This document shows positions 16,324-27,003 of a DNA stretch of 64,000 nucleotides, piece after piece (the stretch's first letter is position 1; each line of letters opens with the position of its first letter). Source of the DNA: VGBV01 sp963780395. GTDB lineage: Bacteria; Actinomycetota; Thermoleophilia; Solirubrobacterales; 70-9. The translations under genes and the position numbers were made by a program. The stretch lies in NCBI GenBank assembly GCA_963780395.1, contig CAWABY010000003.1, forward strand, positions 207,954-271,953. The letters run 5' to 3'. The notes beneath the pieces are model-generated. The model did not search any database and was not told the DNA's origin. It worked only from the letters and a program-made list of their open reading frames with translations.

Positions 16324-17526
16324 GTGAGCGAGTACGGGTCAGAGCGGATCTCACTGGCCGAGGCCAGCGAGTTGTCCGGAGTCTCCGAGTCGACCCTGAA
16401 GCGCTGGGTCAGCGACGGGATCATCCCCGTCCCCGACGGCCGCTGGACGCGGGCATCGGCGGCCCAGGCCCGCGTCGTCTCCCGCATGCGCGAGCGCGGC
16501 TACTCGCTCGACGCGGTGAAAGAGGCGGCGCGCGGCGGCCGGCTCGCGTTCGGCTACGCGGAGGACCTGTTCGACGTGCCCGAGGCCCGCTACTCGATCG
16601 AGGAGGCCGCCGAGCAGACGGGCCTGGAGCCGGAGCTGATCCAGCGCCTGATGACCTTGCTCGGGACCCCGATGGGGCTCGAGGGCCGGCTCAACGAGGA
16701 GGACGTGCGGGCGATGCGCCATTGCTCGGAGGTGCTCGCCTCGGGCTTTCCGCTGGTCGCCTTCCTGCAGCTCGTTCGGGTCTACGCTCAGTCGATCCGC
16801 CGGGTCGCCGACGCCGAGGTTCGGCTCTTCCACCTCTACGTGCACGAGCCGCTGATACAGGACGGGGTGCCGCCGCTCGAGATGGCCGAGGAGATGGGCG
16901 ACCTCGCCGCCGACCTGCTGCCGGTCACCTCTCCGCTGATGGAGTACATGCACAACCGCTACCTGCGCTTCTACATCGAGCAGGACGTGGTCGGCCACAT
17001 GGAGGCCGACGTGGGCGGCGGCGGCACGGGCCTCGCCCGCGTCTCGATGGCGTTCTGCTTCGTGGACCTGACGGGCTTCACCCGTTACACGGAGGAGGAG
17101 GGGGACGAGGAGGCGCTGGACATGGTCGAGCGCTTCGTTGACACCGTCGAGGCGACGCTGCCGGCCGAGGCGCAGTTAGTGAAGACGATCGGGGACGAGG
17201 TGATGGTGGTCTCACCTGACTCGGTGACGCTGACCGAATGGGCCGTTGGCTTCCTGGCGCTGTTCCAGGAGCGGCCCCAGCCCCGGGTCGGGCTGCACTA
17301 CGGCGCCGCGGTCTTTCGCGACGGCGACTACTTCGGCGGCGACGTCAACCTCGCCCACCGCGTGGTCAACCGCGCCCTCGGCGGGGAGGTGCTGGTGACC
17401 GAGTCGGTGGCCGACGCGGTGGACTCCGAGCACCTGCGCTTCGAGGCGATCGGCGAGGTCGAGCTGAAGGGCTTCCCCCGGCCGATCCACCTCTATGTCG
17501 CGCGGGCGGCGAGCGCCTGGATTTAG
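16324..17526 (+). CDS. MerR-type DNA-binding protein fused to a class III adenylate cyclase domain
   Basis: 400 aa. A MerR winged helix (9-75: ISLAEASELSGVSESTLKRW) is followed by a second MerR-like segment (90-135: YSIEEAAEQTGLEPELIQRL), a helical linker, and a class III nucleotide cyclase domain from about residue 240. Metal ligands are Asp248 (FVDLTGF) and Asp291; Lys287 and Asp340 fit an ATP-selective site; Asn342 and Arg346 (VNLAHR) are the transition-state pair. All catalytic positions are present, so cAMP synthesis is plausible. GTG start with GGAGG at 16314-16318. The architecture suggests a regulator that both binds DNA and makes or senses a nucleotide. Confidence 0.88.
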   Translation: MSEYGSERISLAEASELSGVSESTLKRWVSDGIIPVPDGRWTRASAAQARVVSRMRERGYSLDAVKEAARGGRLAFGYAEDLFDVPEARYSIEEAAEQTGLEPELIQRLMTLLGTPMGLEGRLNEEDVRAMRHCSEVLASGFPLVAFLQLVRVYAQSIRRVADAEVRLFHLYVHEPLIQDGVPPLEMAEEMGDLAADLLPVTSPLMEYMHNRYLRFYIEQDVVGHMEADVGGGGTGLARVSMAFCFVDLTGFTRYTEEEGDEEALDMVERFVDTVEATLPAEAQLVKTIGDEVMVVSPDSVTLTEWAVGFLALFQERPQPRVGLHYGAAVFRDGDYFGGDVNLAHRVVNRALGGEVLVTESVADAVDSEHLRFEAIGEVELKGFPRPIHLYVARAASAWI

Positions 17527-17530
17527 ATGA

Positions 17531-18139
17531 CTAGGAGCGCTTGCGGGCCTGCGCCCGCCGGCCCCGCTTGCGGGTGCGCTTCTTCTTGGTGTCCCGGTAG
17601 CCGTACTCCGAGGAGACCGTGATGCCTTCGGGGTCGCCGGCGTCGTCCGGGGTGCCGCGGGCCCCCGAGAGCCCGATCTCGCGGAAGCGGCCGCGCAGCA
17701 GGTTGGCGCGGTGGGGCGGGCTCTCCATCCAGGCCTCGACCATGCTGGCCGGCGTGCTGAGGCCGCCCGAGCCCCAGACGAGGTTCTCGCCGACGAGCCA
17801 CGAGCGGGCGCCCCGCGTGTAGCCGGTGGCCATGATGCGGTCGATGAAGGTGCTGCCGGCGGGCGAGGTGTGGCCGAAGAAGCCGTTTTGGACCATGTCG
17901 TTCGAGTGCCTCGCGGCGGCCAGGGCCAGCTGGGGGTTCGCCCGGACCGCGCCGACGCCGGCCGCGGCGCGCCGCTCGTTGATCAGGCAGAGCACGCTCT
18001 GCTCGAGCGCCGCGGTGCCCTGCCCGGCGGCGTCCGTCTCGGCGCCGGTGCAGCTCGACGCCGCGGCGCCAGGCGCCTGGGCGAGCGCGCAGGCGGTGAC
18101 GATCGTGAGCGCTGTGAGAGTCCGTCCCCGGGTGGGCAT
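17531..18139 (-). CDS. Secreted CAP/SCP-domain protein
   Basis: 202 aa. A signal peptide (about 1-28) precedes a CAP domain: LINERRAAAGVGAVRANPQL, HSNDMVQNGFFGHTSPAG, VGENLVWGSGG and WMESPPHRANLLRG. The tail is very basic (KKKRTRKRGRRAQARKRS), which could hold the protein at the anionic cell surface. Bacterial CAP proteins are common in actinobacteria; their activity is mostly unknown. The gene is convergent with the MerR-cyclase, 4 bases between stops. Confidence 0.9.
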   Translation of the reverse strand: MPTRGRTLTALTIVTACALAQAPGAAASSCTGAETDAAGQGTAALEQSVLCLINERRAAAGVGAVRANPQLALAAARHSNDMVQNGFFGHTSPAGSTFIDRIMATGYTRGARSWLVGENLVWGSGGLSTPASMVEAWMESPPHRANLLRGRFREIGLSGARGTPDDAGDPEGITVSSEYGYRDTKKKRTRKRGRRAQARKRS

Positions 18140-18267
18140 GCAGCCCGCATCGGCCCCTCCGGTCGGCGCTGGATTTCAGCCCCTGTCCGTGGACCCGCGT
18201 CCTAGGAGGCGGCTGTCGCGTCTGGACGGACGTTCAGGAGGAGGTGCCCGGTCCTAGAATCGGCGGC

Positions 18268-19638
18268 ATGGAGGGCACGGCACCGCTCGACTCGCTCGCC
18301 GCCGCCGTCCGCTCCAGCGGCCTCGTCGGCGAGAGCACCTCGGGGGTGGCCCTCTGCTCCGGGGGCGCCGACTCCGCCGCCCTGCTGGCGGGGCTGGTCG
18401 GGGTCTGCGGGCCCGACCGCGTGCTGGCGCTGCACCTCAACTACGGGCTGCGCCCCGACTCCGGCGAGGACGAGCGCACCTGCCGGGCGCTGTGCGAGCG
18501 CCTCGGCGTCGAGTTGGCGGTGGAGCGGCCCAGGCTGCCGGCCGGGGGCAATCTTCAGGCCCACGCCCGGGAGTCCCGATACGCAGCCGCCGAGGCGCTG
18601 CGTTCGGACCGGGGCCTGGACTGGGTCGCGAGCGGGCACACGCGCACCGACCTGGCCGAGACCGTCGTCTACCGGCTCGCGACCTCGCCGGGCAGCAGGG
18701 CGCTGCTCGGGCTCGCGCCCCGCCGCGGGGTCGTGATCCGCCCGCTGCTGGGGCTGGGGCGCGCACAGGTGCGGGAGCTGGCCCAGCGCAGCGGGCTCCC
18801 CTATCGCGACGACCCCAGCAACGACCAGCCTGTGTTCGCCCGCAACCGGATCCGGAACGAGGTGATGCCGGTGCTGGAGCAGATCGGGCCGGCCGCGGAG
18901 GAGACGATCGCGGAGACGCAGGCCGAGCTGCGGGAGGAGGCCCGGGCGCTGGAGCGGCTGGCCGCCGATGCGATCGAGGCCGCCGGCAGCGCCGGGGCGG
19001 ATTCGATCGGCGTCAACGCCCTGGCAGCGCTCGACCCCGCGGTCCGGCGCTACGCCCTGCGGGCCCTGGCCGAGCGGGCCGCGGGCGGATCGGTGGCACT
19101 GGGGCGCGAGCGGGCTGAGTCGATCTGGCGGCTGGCCGGGCTCCCCGAGGGTGGGGTGGTGGAGCTCGGCGGCGGCCTCGAGGCTCGCATCGAGCACGGC
19201 CACGTCCGCTTCGCCCGCGGACCCGAGGCGGAGCCGGCGGAGGCCTCGCTCACCGTTCCCGGCAGCTGCCGGTTCGGCGGCTGGGAGGTCCGCGCCGAGC
19301 TGCGCGAGGCGCCTCCAGCCCCGGCGGGGGCCGAAGCGGCGACGCTCGATCCCGCGGCGCTGGCGGCGACGCTGGTGGTGCGGCCGTGGCGTGACGGCGA
19401 CCGCATGCGCCCGCTCGGGCTCGGCGGCACCAAGTCGCTGCAGGACCTGTTCACCGACCGCAAGGTGCCGCGCTCGCTGCGGCGCACGTTGCCGGTCGTC
19501 ACCTCGGGGGGTCGCATCGCCTGGATCGCGGGCGTCGCCGTCTCCGAGGAGTTCGCCGCACCGCCCGAGTGCGAGCGGCCGGCGGTGCTGAGCGCCCAGC
19601 TGCCGCCCGCGGCAGCGACTGGTCGGGGACCTTCATAG
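18268..19638 (+). CDS. tilS: tRNA(Ile)-lysidine synthase
   Basis: 456 aa. It modifies the wobble cytidine of tRNA-Ile(CAU) to lysidine, using ATP and lysine. The PP-loop motif is SGGADS (31-36), followed by HLNYGLRPDSGEDERTC and WVASGHTRTDLAET. The TilS C-terminal domain contains VRPWRDGDRMRPLGLGGTKS, then LQDLFTDRKVPRSLR. The start is the ATG at 18268, 7 bases after TAGAAT (18255-18260). tilS-hpt-ftsH is a widespread bacterial order, here with one secreted-protein gene inserted on the opposite strand. Confidence 0.95.
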   Translation: MEGTAPLDSLAAAVRSSGLVGESTSGVALCSGGADSAALLAGLVGVCGPDRVLALHLNYGLRPDSGEDERTCRALCERLGVELAVERPRLPAGGNLQAHARESRYAAAEALRSDRGLDWVASGHTRTDLAETVVYRLATSPGSRALLGLAPRRGVVIRPLLGLGRAQVRELAQRSGLPYRDDPSNDQPVFARNRIRNEVMPVLEQIGPAAEETIAETQAELREEARALERLAADAIEAAGSAGADSIGVNALAALDPAVRRYALRALAERAAGGSVALGRERAESIWRLAGLPEGGVVELGGGLEARIEHGHVRFARGPEAEPAEASLTVPGSCRFGGWEVRAELREAPPAPAGAEAATLDPAALAATLVVRPWRDGDRMRPLGLGGTKSLQDLFTDRKVPRSLRRTLPVVTSGGRIAWIAGVAVSEEFAAPPECERPAVLSAQLPPAAATGRGPS

Positions 19639-19648
19639 ACTCCCGCCC

Positions 19649-20194
19649 GTGGAGGGCGACGAGCGGATCGGCGAGGTCCTCGTCAGCGAGGAGGACCTGC
19701 AGCGGCGCGTGACCGAGCTGGCGGCCGAGGTCAGCCGCGACTACTCGGGCCGCGATCTGCTGCTCGTCGCGATCCTGAAGGGCGCCGTCCCGTTCCTCGC
19801 CGACCTGATGCGCCAGCTCACGGTCCCCTGCGAGCTCGATTTCATGGCTGTCTCCAGCTACGGCTCCTCGACGGACTCCTCCGGGGTCGTCAGGATCCTG
19901 AAGGACCTCGACGCCCCGATCAGCGGCCGCGACGTGCTGATCGTCGAGGACATCATCGACTCGGGTTTGACGTTGCACTACCTGTTGAAGAACCTGAACG
20001 CGCGCGAGCCCGAGTCGCTCGAGGTCTGCGCCCTGCTGACCAAGCCCGAGCGGCGCCGGGTCGAGAACCCGATCCGCTACGTCGGCTTCGAGATACCCAA
20101 CGAGTTCGCGATCGGCTACGGGCTCGACCTCGAAGAGCGCTACCGCAACCTCTCCTACGTGGCCGCGCTCAAGGAGCCCGGCGAGCCGGGCTGA
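19649..20194 (+). CDS. hpt: Hypoxanthine phosphoribosyltransferase
   Basis: 181 aa. Purine salvage: hypoxanthine or guanine plus PRPP to IMP or GMP. The PRPP-binding motif VLIVEDIIDSGLT is at about residues 93-105. Other family marks are LKGAVPFLADLMR and the C-terminal FEIPNEFAIGYGLDLEERYR. The GTG at 19649 lies 7 bases after TAGACT (19636-19641), so hpt has its own probable promoter although tilS ends 10 bases upstream. Confidence 0.95.
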   Translation: MEGDERIGEVLVSEEDLQRRVTELAAEVSRDYSGRDLLLVAILKGAVPFLADLMRQLTVPCELDFMAVSSYGSSTDSSGVVRILKDLDAPISGRDVLIVEDIIDSGLTLHYLLKNLNAREPESLEVCALLTKPERRRVENPIRYVGFEIPNEFAIGYGLDLEERYRNLSYVAALKEPGEPG

Positions 20195-20201
20195 TTCGGT
20201 C

Positions 20202-21566
20202 TCAACGCTTCGGCTGGGGCCTGAACCGGACCAGAGCGTTCGGACCGGTCGCGACGTTCGTATCGGCGACGGTTGCGTAGACGAGGCCGCCGCCGAGGGT
20301 GATCTCGGTCAGCCCGCGGAGTTGCGGTACGTGGGCGCAGCCCTTCCGCGCGACCCCCGCCAGGCATTGCGCGAACGCGATCTTCCCGCGCTTCGCGTTC
20401 ACCTTGAAGCGAGCCAGAAATCGACCCGGGCCGGACGCGGCGACCGCGTACAGGGACCGGCCGTTGGCCGCGAACTCGAGCTGCCCGATGAGGGAGGCCC
20501 CGAGGCCCTTCACCGGGCCAAGGACGCGGCGCAGGCCGAGCTTGCCGTTGGGGGCGCGGTGGAGGATGGCGAGCCCAGCCCGTCCGCCCCCGGCTCCGAT
20601 CGCGGTGACGACGGTGCGCCCGTCGGGGCTGAGGGCGAGGGCCTTGGCCCTACCCATCGAGGGCCGGGTCGTGCAGCGGTGAGCCCTGATCAGCAGCCCG
20701 GGTCGGCGCACGGGCCACAGGCACTGGACGAACCTCAGGTTCGCCGCGCCGATCCGCTTGAAGACGCTGATCGCACCGGACTTGGAGTCCAGCTGGTAGA
20801 CGTTGCCGGCCCCCCGGCTTACCGCGAACGGTCCCAGGCCCGAGGTCGCCGGGTCGCTGCGGTCCATGGCCGTGAGGACGCTCGTCTGGGGGTTGCGCTC
20901 GTAGGCGACGACATCCGCGAAGCAGTCGCCGGTGTTGTCGGCGCAGCCCCAGTCGAGCAGGTAGATCGCCCGGCCGTCCAGGCTCGACTCGACCTGGCGA
21001 GCTTCCTGGAAGTTCCCGACTGCGCAGCTCGGCAGGTCGCCCTCGGCGCCGTAGCTGGAGTGGTTGCACGAGACGAACGTCAGCTGCCCGCTTGCCGGAT
21101 TCCGCTGAAAGGCGAGAAGTGTCGGGCGGCCTTCCTCTGCGTTGGCGCCTCCCCCGGCGGCGTAGAGCGAGGTGCCGTCCTGGGTGACGACCATGTCGGC
21201 GGTGGTTCCCAGGAACCCCGGCGTCTGCAGCGCCCCGGGAAGCTGAGCGCAAGGCGGCGTGCCGGCGGCGTTGAGGCATTGGCCGAAGGTGAGCTCGCCG
21301 GTGACCGGATGGCGGTCGAACCCGCTGATCCCGTCGGGGAAGCTGGCGTAGGCGGAACGACCGTCGGCGCTGAAGGCGACCGCCCCGGTGTAGGAGAGGC
21401 CCTGGAGCTGCGAGCAGCCCGCGATGGGCGGGCCCGCCGCTGAGCTCTGGCAGCCATCGAAGACGAGCTTGCCGGGCGCCGCTTGCGCGGAGGGGGCGAG
21501 GGTCAGCGCCACGGCGATGGCCGAAAGCGACGCTGACGCGAGGCTTCTGGTTCTCATGGGCCTCAT
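20202..21566 (-). CDS. Secreted beta-propeller protein
   Basis: About 454 aa from the ATG at 21566; a second ATG at 21557 is equally possible. The signal peptide (LASASLSAIAVALTLAPSAQ) is followed by repeats with short blade motifs such as GAVAFSADGRSAYASF, FDRHPVTGELTFGQCL, ALALSPDGRTVVTAIGAGG and LEFAANGRSLYAVAA. These match YncE/lactonase-type beta-propellers. Regularly spaced cysteines suggest disulfides. No catalytic residues can be assigned. It is inserted between hpt and ftsH on the opposite strand. Confidence 0.75.
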   Translation of the reverse strand: MRPMRTRSLASASLSAIAVALTLAPSAQAAPGKLVFDGCQSSAAGPPIAGCSQLQGLSYTGAVAFSADGRSAYASFPDGISGFDRHPVTGELTFGQCLNAAGTPPCAQLPGALQTPGFLGTTADMVVTQDGTSLYAAGGGANAEEGRPTLLAFQRNPASGQLTFVSCNHSSYGAEGDLPSCAVGNFQEARQVESSLDGRAIYLLDWGCADNTGDCFADVVAYERNPQTSVLTAMDRSDPATSGLGPFAVSRGAGNVYQLDSKSGAISVFKRIGAANLRFVQCLWPVRRPGLLIRAHRCTTRPSMGRAKALALSPDGRTVVTAIGAGGGRAGLAILHRAPNGKLGLRRVLGPVKGLGASLIGQLEFAANGRSLYAVAASGPGRFLARFKVNAKRGKIAFAQCLAGVARKGCAHVPQLRGLTEITLGGGLVYATVADTNVATGPNALVRFRPQPKR

Positions 21567-21711
21567 TGTCGGAGCTTCTGCTGGCCCGGACCGTGCCATT
21601 CCTGCCCGTTCGGTGGCCCTGCGCCTTCATGTCGGATTGATGGGCGCTGGTACCCTCGCGGGGATCATCCGGGAGCGCAACTTCCGCGTAATTCACGGTT
21701 GAGGACACACT

Positions 21712-23676
<1,965 letters not shown>

Positions 23677-23723
23677 GGATTTCCCCGGTGACATTGGGCC
23701 CGTCCGCGATCTAGGATGCGGCC

Positions 23724-24488
23724 GTGGGCCGGCGGATCACATACGCCAACGTGATGTCGACGATCGCCGTCTTCCTCGCTCTCGGCGGGGGGACCGCCGC
23801 GGTCGCCCTCAGCGGGAAGAACTCGGTCAAGAAGGACGACATCGCCAAGGGCTCGGTCCGCTCCGATGACATCGCGGCGAACGCCGTCCTCAGCGGCGAA
23901 GTGGCCGCGGACACCCTCGGCGCCGCCGACCTCGCCACAGGCTCGGTCGGGGCGGGGGAGCTCCTGGATGGGTCGGTCGGCTCGGGCGAGATCGCGGCAG
24001 GATCGGTCGGGACCACCAAACACGCCGCCGTCCCCACCGCGCGGCTGGGGAACGGGTCGACCCAGAGCATCGCCGCCTCGACGTTCACCCTCCTCTCCTT
24101 CAACCAGGAGAACATTCCTCCCACGTTCTTTGATCCGTTCAACATGCTGGATCCCGCGGTGCCGACCGAGGTGGAGGTCCCAGAGTCCGGCATCTATCTG
24201 GTCACCTTCCAGGTCGTTTGGGCGGCCGACGACACCGCGACGCCCGGAGGGCCCGCCGACCAGGGCTACCGCATGGCCCAGATCACGACCCCCGCGGGGA
24301 ACGCCCGCAGCGTGATGCCCTCGGTGATCCAGAGCAACACGGAGACCACGCACCAGCGCGTCAGCGACATCTTCCAGCTGCAGGCCGGCCAAGTCCTGGA
24401 CGCGGGCGTGGACCAGGACAACGCCGACTCCAGCGCGATCAACGCCGGAGGCCAGCTGACGATCATCTGGCTCGGGCCCGGCTTCTGA
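23724..24488 (+). CDS. Secreted protein with the TYANV/GGGTAAVA N-terminal signature
   Basis: 254 aa. The N-terminus TYANVMSTIAVFLALGGGTA is a hydrophobic export segment preceded by a short Arg patch. About seven short repeats follow (DDIAKGSV, DDIAANAV, GAADLATGSV, GEIAAGSV; about residues 35-95), a stalk-like Ser/Gly/Ala stretch. The C-terminal domain (about 105-254), with ESGIYLVTFQVVW and GGQLTIIWLGPGF, resembles a C1q/TNF-type jelly roll, as in exosporium and collagen-like surface proteins. GTG start 6 bases after TAGGAT (23712-23717). The next gene shares the N-terminal signature only. Confidence 0.75.
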   Translation: MGRRITYANVMSTIAVFLALGGGTAAVALSGKNSVKKDDIAKGSVRSDDIAANAVLSGEVAADTLGAADLATGSVGAGELLDGSVGSGEIAAGSVGTTKHAAVPTARLGNGSTQSIAASTFTLLSFNQENIPPTFFDPFNMLDPAVPTEVEVPESGIYLVTFQVVWAADDTATPGGPADQGYRMAQITTPAGNARSVMPSVIQSNTETTHQRVSDIFQLQAGQVLDAGVDQDNADSSAINAGGQLTIIWLGPGF

Positions 24489-24561
24489 GCCGGCGCGCCG
24501 ATCTCCCGTGCTGAGCGGACGATGAGCGCCCGGGTGTACGGTTCGGGCCGTAGATTGGCTG

Positions 24562-25125
24562 ATGGGGAAACTCAGCTACACCAACGTGATCGCGACGTGC
24601 GCCGCGTTCGTCGTGCTGGGCGGGGGAACCGCGGCCGTCGCGACGAGCGGAGATGCCGGAGAGCGCTCGGCGGCGATCGCCAGCAAGAAGAGCGCCAAGC
24701 GCGTTGGGTTCTACCGCGGGACCACCGAGTTGGGAAAAGCCGTCAGCTTCCGGATCACGAAGAAGCGAAAGGTCGTGGGCTTCACGATTTCCAACATGGA
24801 AGTCACGTGCACAATCATGGGGCCGGATCCGCCGCTTTACAACAAGCCGCCCTACACGATCAAGGCCCCGCCGATGAAGCTGCAGGGGGTCGCCAGGTTC
24901 AAGCACGAGGACCCCAAGGACGTGACCGGGCCGTGGCAGGGGACCTACGTCGACGGCAAGATTGACGGCGGGGCGGGCGGCGGCACTCACCCGCCTGGCT
25001 ACGTCAATACCCACATGAAGGGGAACGCCGAGTGGTTGACGTGGAACGGCCCGTTCCACCAGGCCGGCACCGAGTTCTGCGGCACCGAGGGCGACGACTG
25101 GGAGGCGAAGAAGGTCGGCAAGTAG
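24562..25125 (+). CDS. Secreted hypothetical protein with the SYTNV/GGGTAAVA signature
   Basis: 187 aa. The N-terminus SYTNVIATCAAFVVLGGGTA closely matches that of the preceding gene, while the rest is unrelated: a Lys/Gly-rich domain with VGFTISNMEVTCTIMGPDPP and a C-terminal Trp/Gly segment. In other Thermoleophilia-type proteins similar domains bind no known ligand that I can name. TAGATT (24551-24556) is 5 bases before the ATG. Function unknown; export to the cell surface is inferred. Confidence 0.7.
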   Translation: MGKLSYTNVIATCAAFVVLGGGTAAVATSGDAGERSAAIASKKSAKRVGFYRGTTELGKAVSFRITKKRKVVGFTISNMEVTCTIMGPDPPLYNKPPYTIKAPPMKLQGVARFKHEDPKDVTGPWQGTYVDGKIDGGAGGGTHPPGYVNTHMKGNAEWLTWNGPFHQAGTEFCGTEGDDWEAKKVGK

Positions 25126-25147
25126 CAGTGACGTAGCCTGCGCCGCG

Positions 25148-25976
25148 ATGGCGAGGCTGATGGGGATCGTCAACGTCACCCCCGACTCCTTCTCGGACGG
25201 GGGCGAGTTCCTGGACGCCGAGCGCGCGATCGCGCATGGGCGCGAGCTGGCCGGCGAGGGCGCGGACATCCTCGACGTCGGCGGCGAGTCCACCCGTCCA
25301 GGCGCGGAGGCGGTGGATGCTGCGGAGGAGCTGGACCGGGTGCTGCCCGTCGTGGAGGGGCTGGCTGGGGAAGGCGAGGCGACTCCGCCCGTCTCGATCG
25401 ACACCTCCAAGCGCGCGGTGGCCGAGGCGGCGCTCGACGCCGGCGCGGAGATCGTCAACGACGTCACCGCGCTGCGGGCCGAGCCCGAGCTGGCCGCGCT
25501 CTGCGCCGAGCGCGGCTGCGAGCTGGCGCTGATGCACATGCTCGGGGACCCGCGAACGATGCAGGAGGACCCGCGCTACGACGACGTGGTGGACGACGTC
25601 AAGGCGTTCCTGTCCGAGCGGATCGAGTTCGCGGTTTCGCAGGGGGTGGACGAGGAGCGGATCTGGGTGGACCCCGGGATCGGCTTCGGCAAGACCGTCG
25701 AGCACAACCTCGAGCTGCACCGCCGCCTCGGCGAGCTGCGCGAGCTGGGCCGGCCGATCGTGTTCGGGAGCTCGCGCAAGAGCTTCATCGGCAAGCTCAC
25801 GGGCGCCGAGGTCGGCGAGCGCGCTCGGGGGCACCATCGCCTCCAACGTGATCGCCTACGCCAACGGGGCGGACGTGCTGCGGGTGCACGACGTCGGCCC
25901 GATGCGCCAGGCGCTGACCGTGGCCGAGGCGATCCTCGACCCCGACCGCGCGGCGGCTATCAGCGACCGCGCCTGA
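25148..25976 (+). CDS. folP: Dihydropteroate synthase, apparent frameshift near the C-terminus
   Basis: Condenses dihydropterin pyrophosphate with p-aminobenzoate in folate synthesis. The N-terminal frame has GIVNVTPDSFSDGG, GESTRPGA, SIDTSKRAVAEAAL, IVNDVTAL, WVDPGIGFGKTVEHN and FGSSRKSFIG. After GAEVGE (near 25818-25826) the frame breaks. The rest continues one frame over as LGGTIASNVIAYANGADVLR, then VHDVGPMRQAL, to the TGA at 25976, a complete DHPS C-terminus. The break is in a GCGCGC run; loss of a GC pair or gain of one base would explain it. The ATG follows TAGCCT (25134-25139) by 8 bases. Confidence 0.88.
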
Positions 25977-25977
25977 G

Positions 25978-26015
25978 TTGGCGACTTATTCGGCTATGGC
26001 CGACCAACTCGCCAA
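25978..26015. terminator. Bidirectional terminator between folP and the ureohydrolase gene
   Basis: TTGGCGA (25978-25984) pairs with TCGCCAA (26009-26015). An inner CGGC-TATG-GCCG hairpin lies between them. The element separates two convergent genes. Confidence 0.55.
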
Positions 26016-26020
26016 ACGTC

Positions 26021-26989
26021 CTAGCCCGCCCGGCGGATCGCGATCCCGGTCGCGATCTCGCGCACGATCCGGTCGGCGACGAGGCAGGTGACGTCGTCCG
26101 AGCCGACGCCGGTCGGGATCACCTCGACCACGTCGGCGCCGACGAGGTCCACGCGCGCTCCGACCTCGCGGCAGGCCACCAGCAGGTCGGTCGAGGTCAT
26201 GCCGCCGGGCTCGGGGGTGCCGGTGCCGGGAGCGAACACGGGGTCGAGCACGTCCACGTCGACCGATAGGAAGGTCGGGCCGTCCCCGGCCGCGGCGATC
26301 GCGTCGTCCATCACCGCCCTGATGCCGCGGTCGCGGACGTCGTGCATGAACAGGGCGGTGATGCCCTTCTCGTCCTGCCAGCCGAACTCCTTCTCGCCGG
26401 GCCAGTAGCCCCGGAGCCCGATCTGCACGTAGCGCTTGGGGTCGACATGTCCCTGCTCGACCAGGCGGTACATCGGGGTCCCATGCGAGACCTCGACCCC
26501 GAACACCTCGGTGCCCGTGTCGGTGTGGGTGTCGAAGTGGATCAGCCCGACCGGGCCGTGCTTCTTGGCGACGGCGCGGATGTCGGGCTCGGCGATGCTG
26601 TGGTCGCCGCCGAGGACGATCGGGATCGCGCCGGCGTCCACGACCTCGCCGACCGTGGCCTCGATCGCCTCGTGGGTTCGAAGCGCGTCGGCCGGAAGCA
26701 CCGGAGCGTCGCCGTAGTCGACTATCTGGAGATCCTCGAAGGCGTCGACCTTCGCCTCCAGGTGGGGACCGTGTGGGCAGCTCGCGGACCTGATCCCGCG
26801 GGGGCCGAAACGGGTGCCGGGGCGGTCGCTGACGAGGTCGTCGGTGGGTGCGCCGACGATCGCGATGTCCTTGCCCTCGAGGTCCTCGGCGTCCTCGGTG
26901 TAGGGCACGCCCGAGAACGTGAGCAGCCCCGCGAAGTCGGGTTTCTCCCCGTACTCGCCCCAGCGCTTGAACGGATCGATCATCACCAT
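26021..26989 (-). CDS. speB: Agmatinase / ureohydrolase-family protein
   Basis: 322 aa binuclear-manganese ureohydrolase. Metal-site motifs are GGDHSIAEPDI, HFDTHTDTG (DAHxD variant) and SVDVDVLDPVFAPGTGTPEP. The family covers agmatinase, arginase, guanidinobutyrase and others. The N-terminal FSGVPYTEDAEDLEG favours the agmatinase branch, but the substrate is not certain. The ATG at 26989 lies 14 bases after the stop of the upstream hydrolase (27004), with a GAGGAGAGG ribosome site between, so the two are an operon. Confidence 0.85.
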   Translation of the reverse strand: MVMIDPFKRWGEYGEKPDFAGLLTFSGVPYTEDAEDLEGKDIAIVGAPTDDLVSDRPGTRFGPRGIRSASCPHGPHLEAKVDAFEDLQIVDYGDAPVLPADALRTHEAIEATVGEVVDAGAIPIVLGGDHSIAEPDIRAVAKKHGPVGLIHFDTHTDTGTEVFGVEVSHGTPMYRLVEQGHVDPKRYVQIGLRGYWPGEKEFGWQDEKGITALFMHDVRDRGIRAVMDDAIAAAGDGPTFLSVDVDVLDPVFAPGTGTPEPGGMTSTDLLVACREVGARVDLVGADVVEVIPTGVGSDDVTCLVADRIVREIATGIAIRRAG

Positions 26990-27003
26990 CTCGTCACCTC
27001 TCC

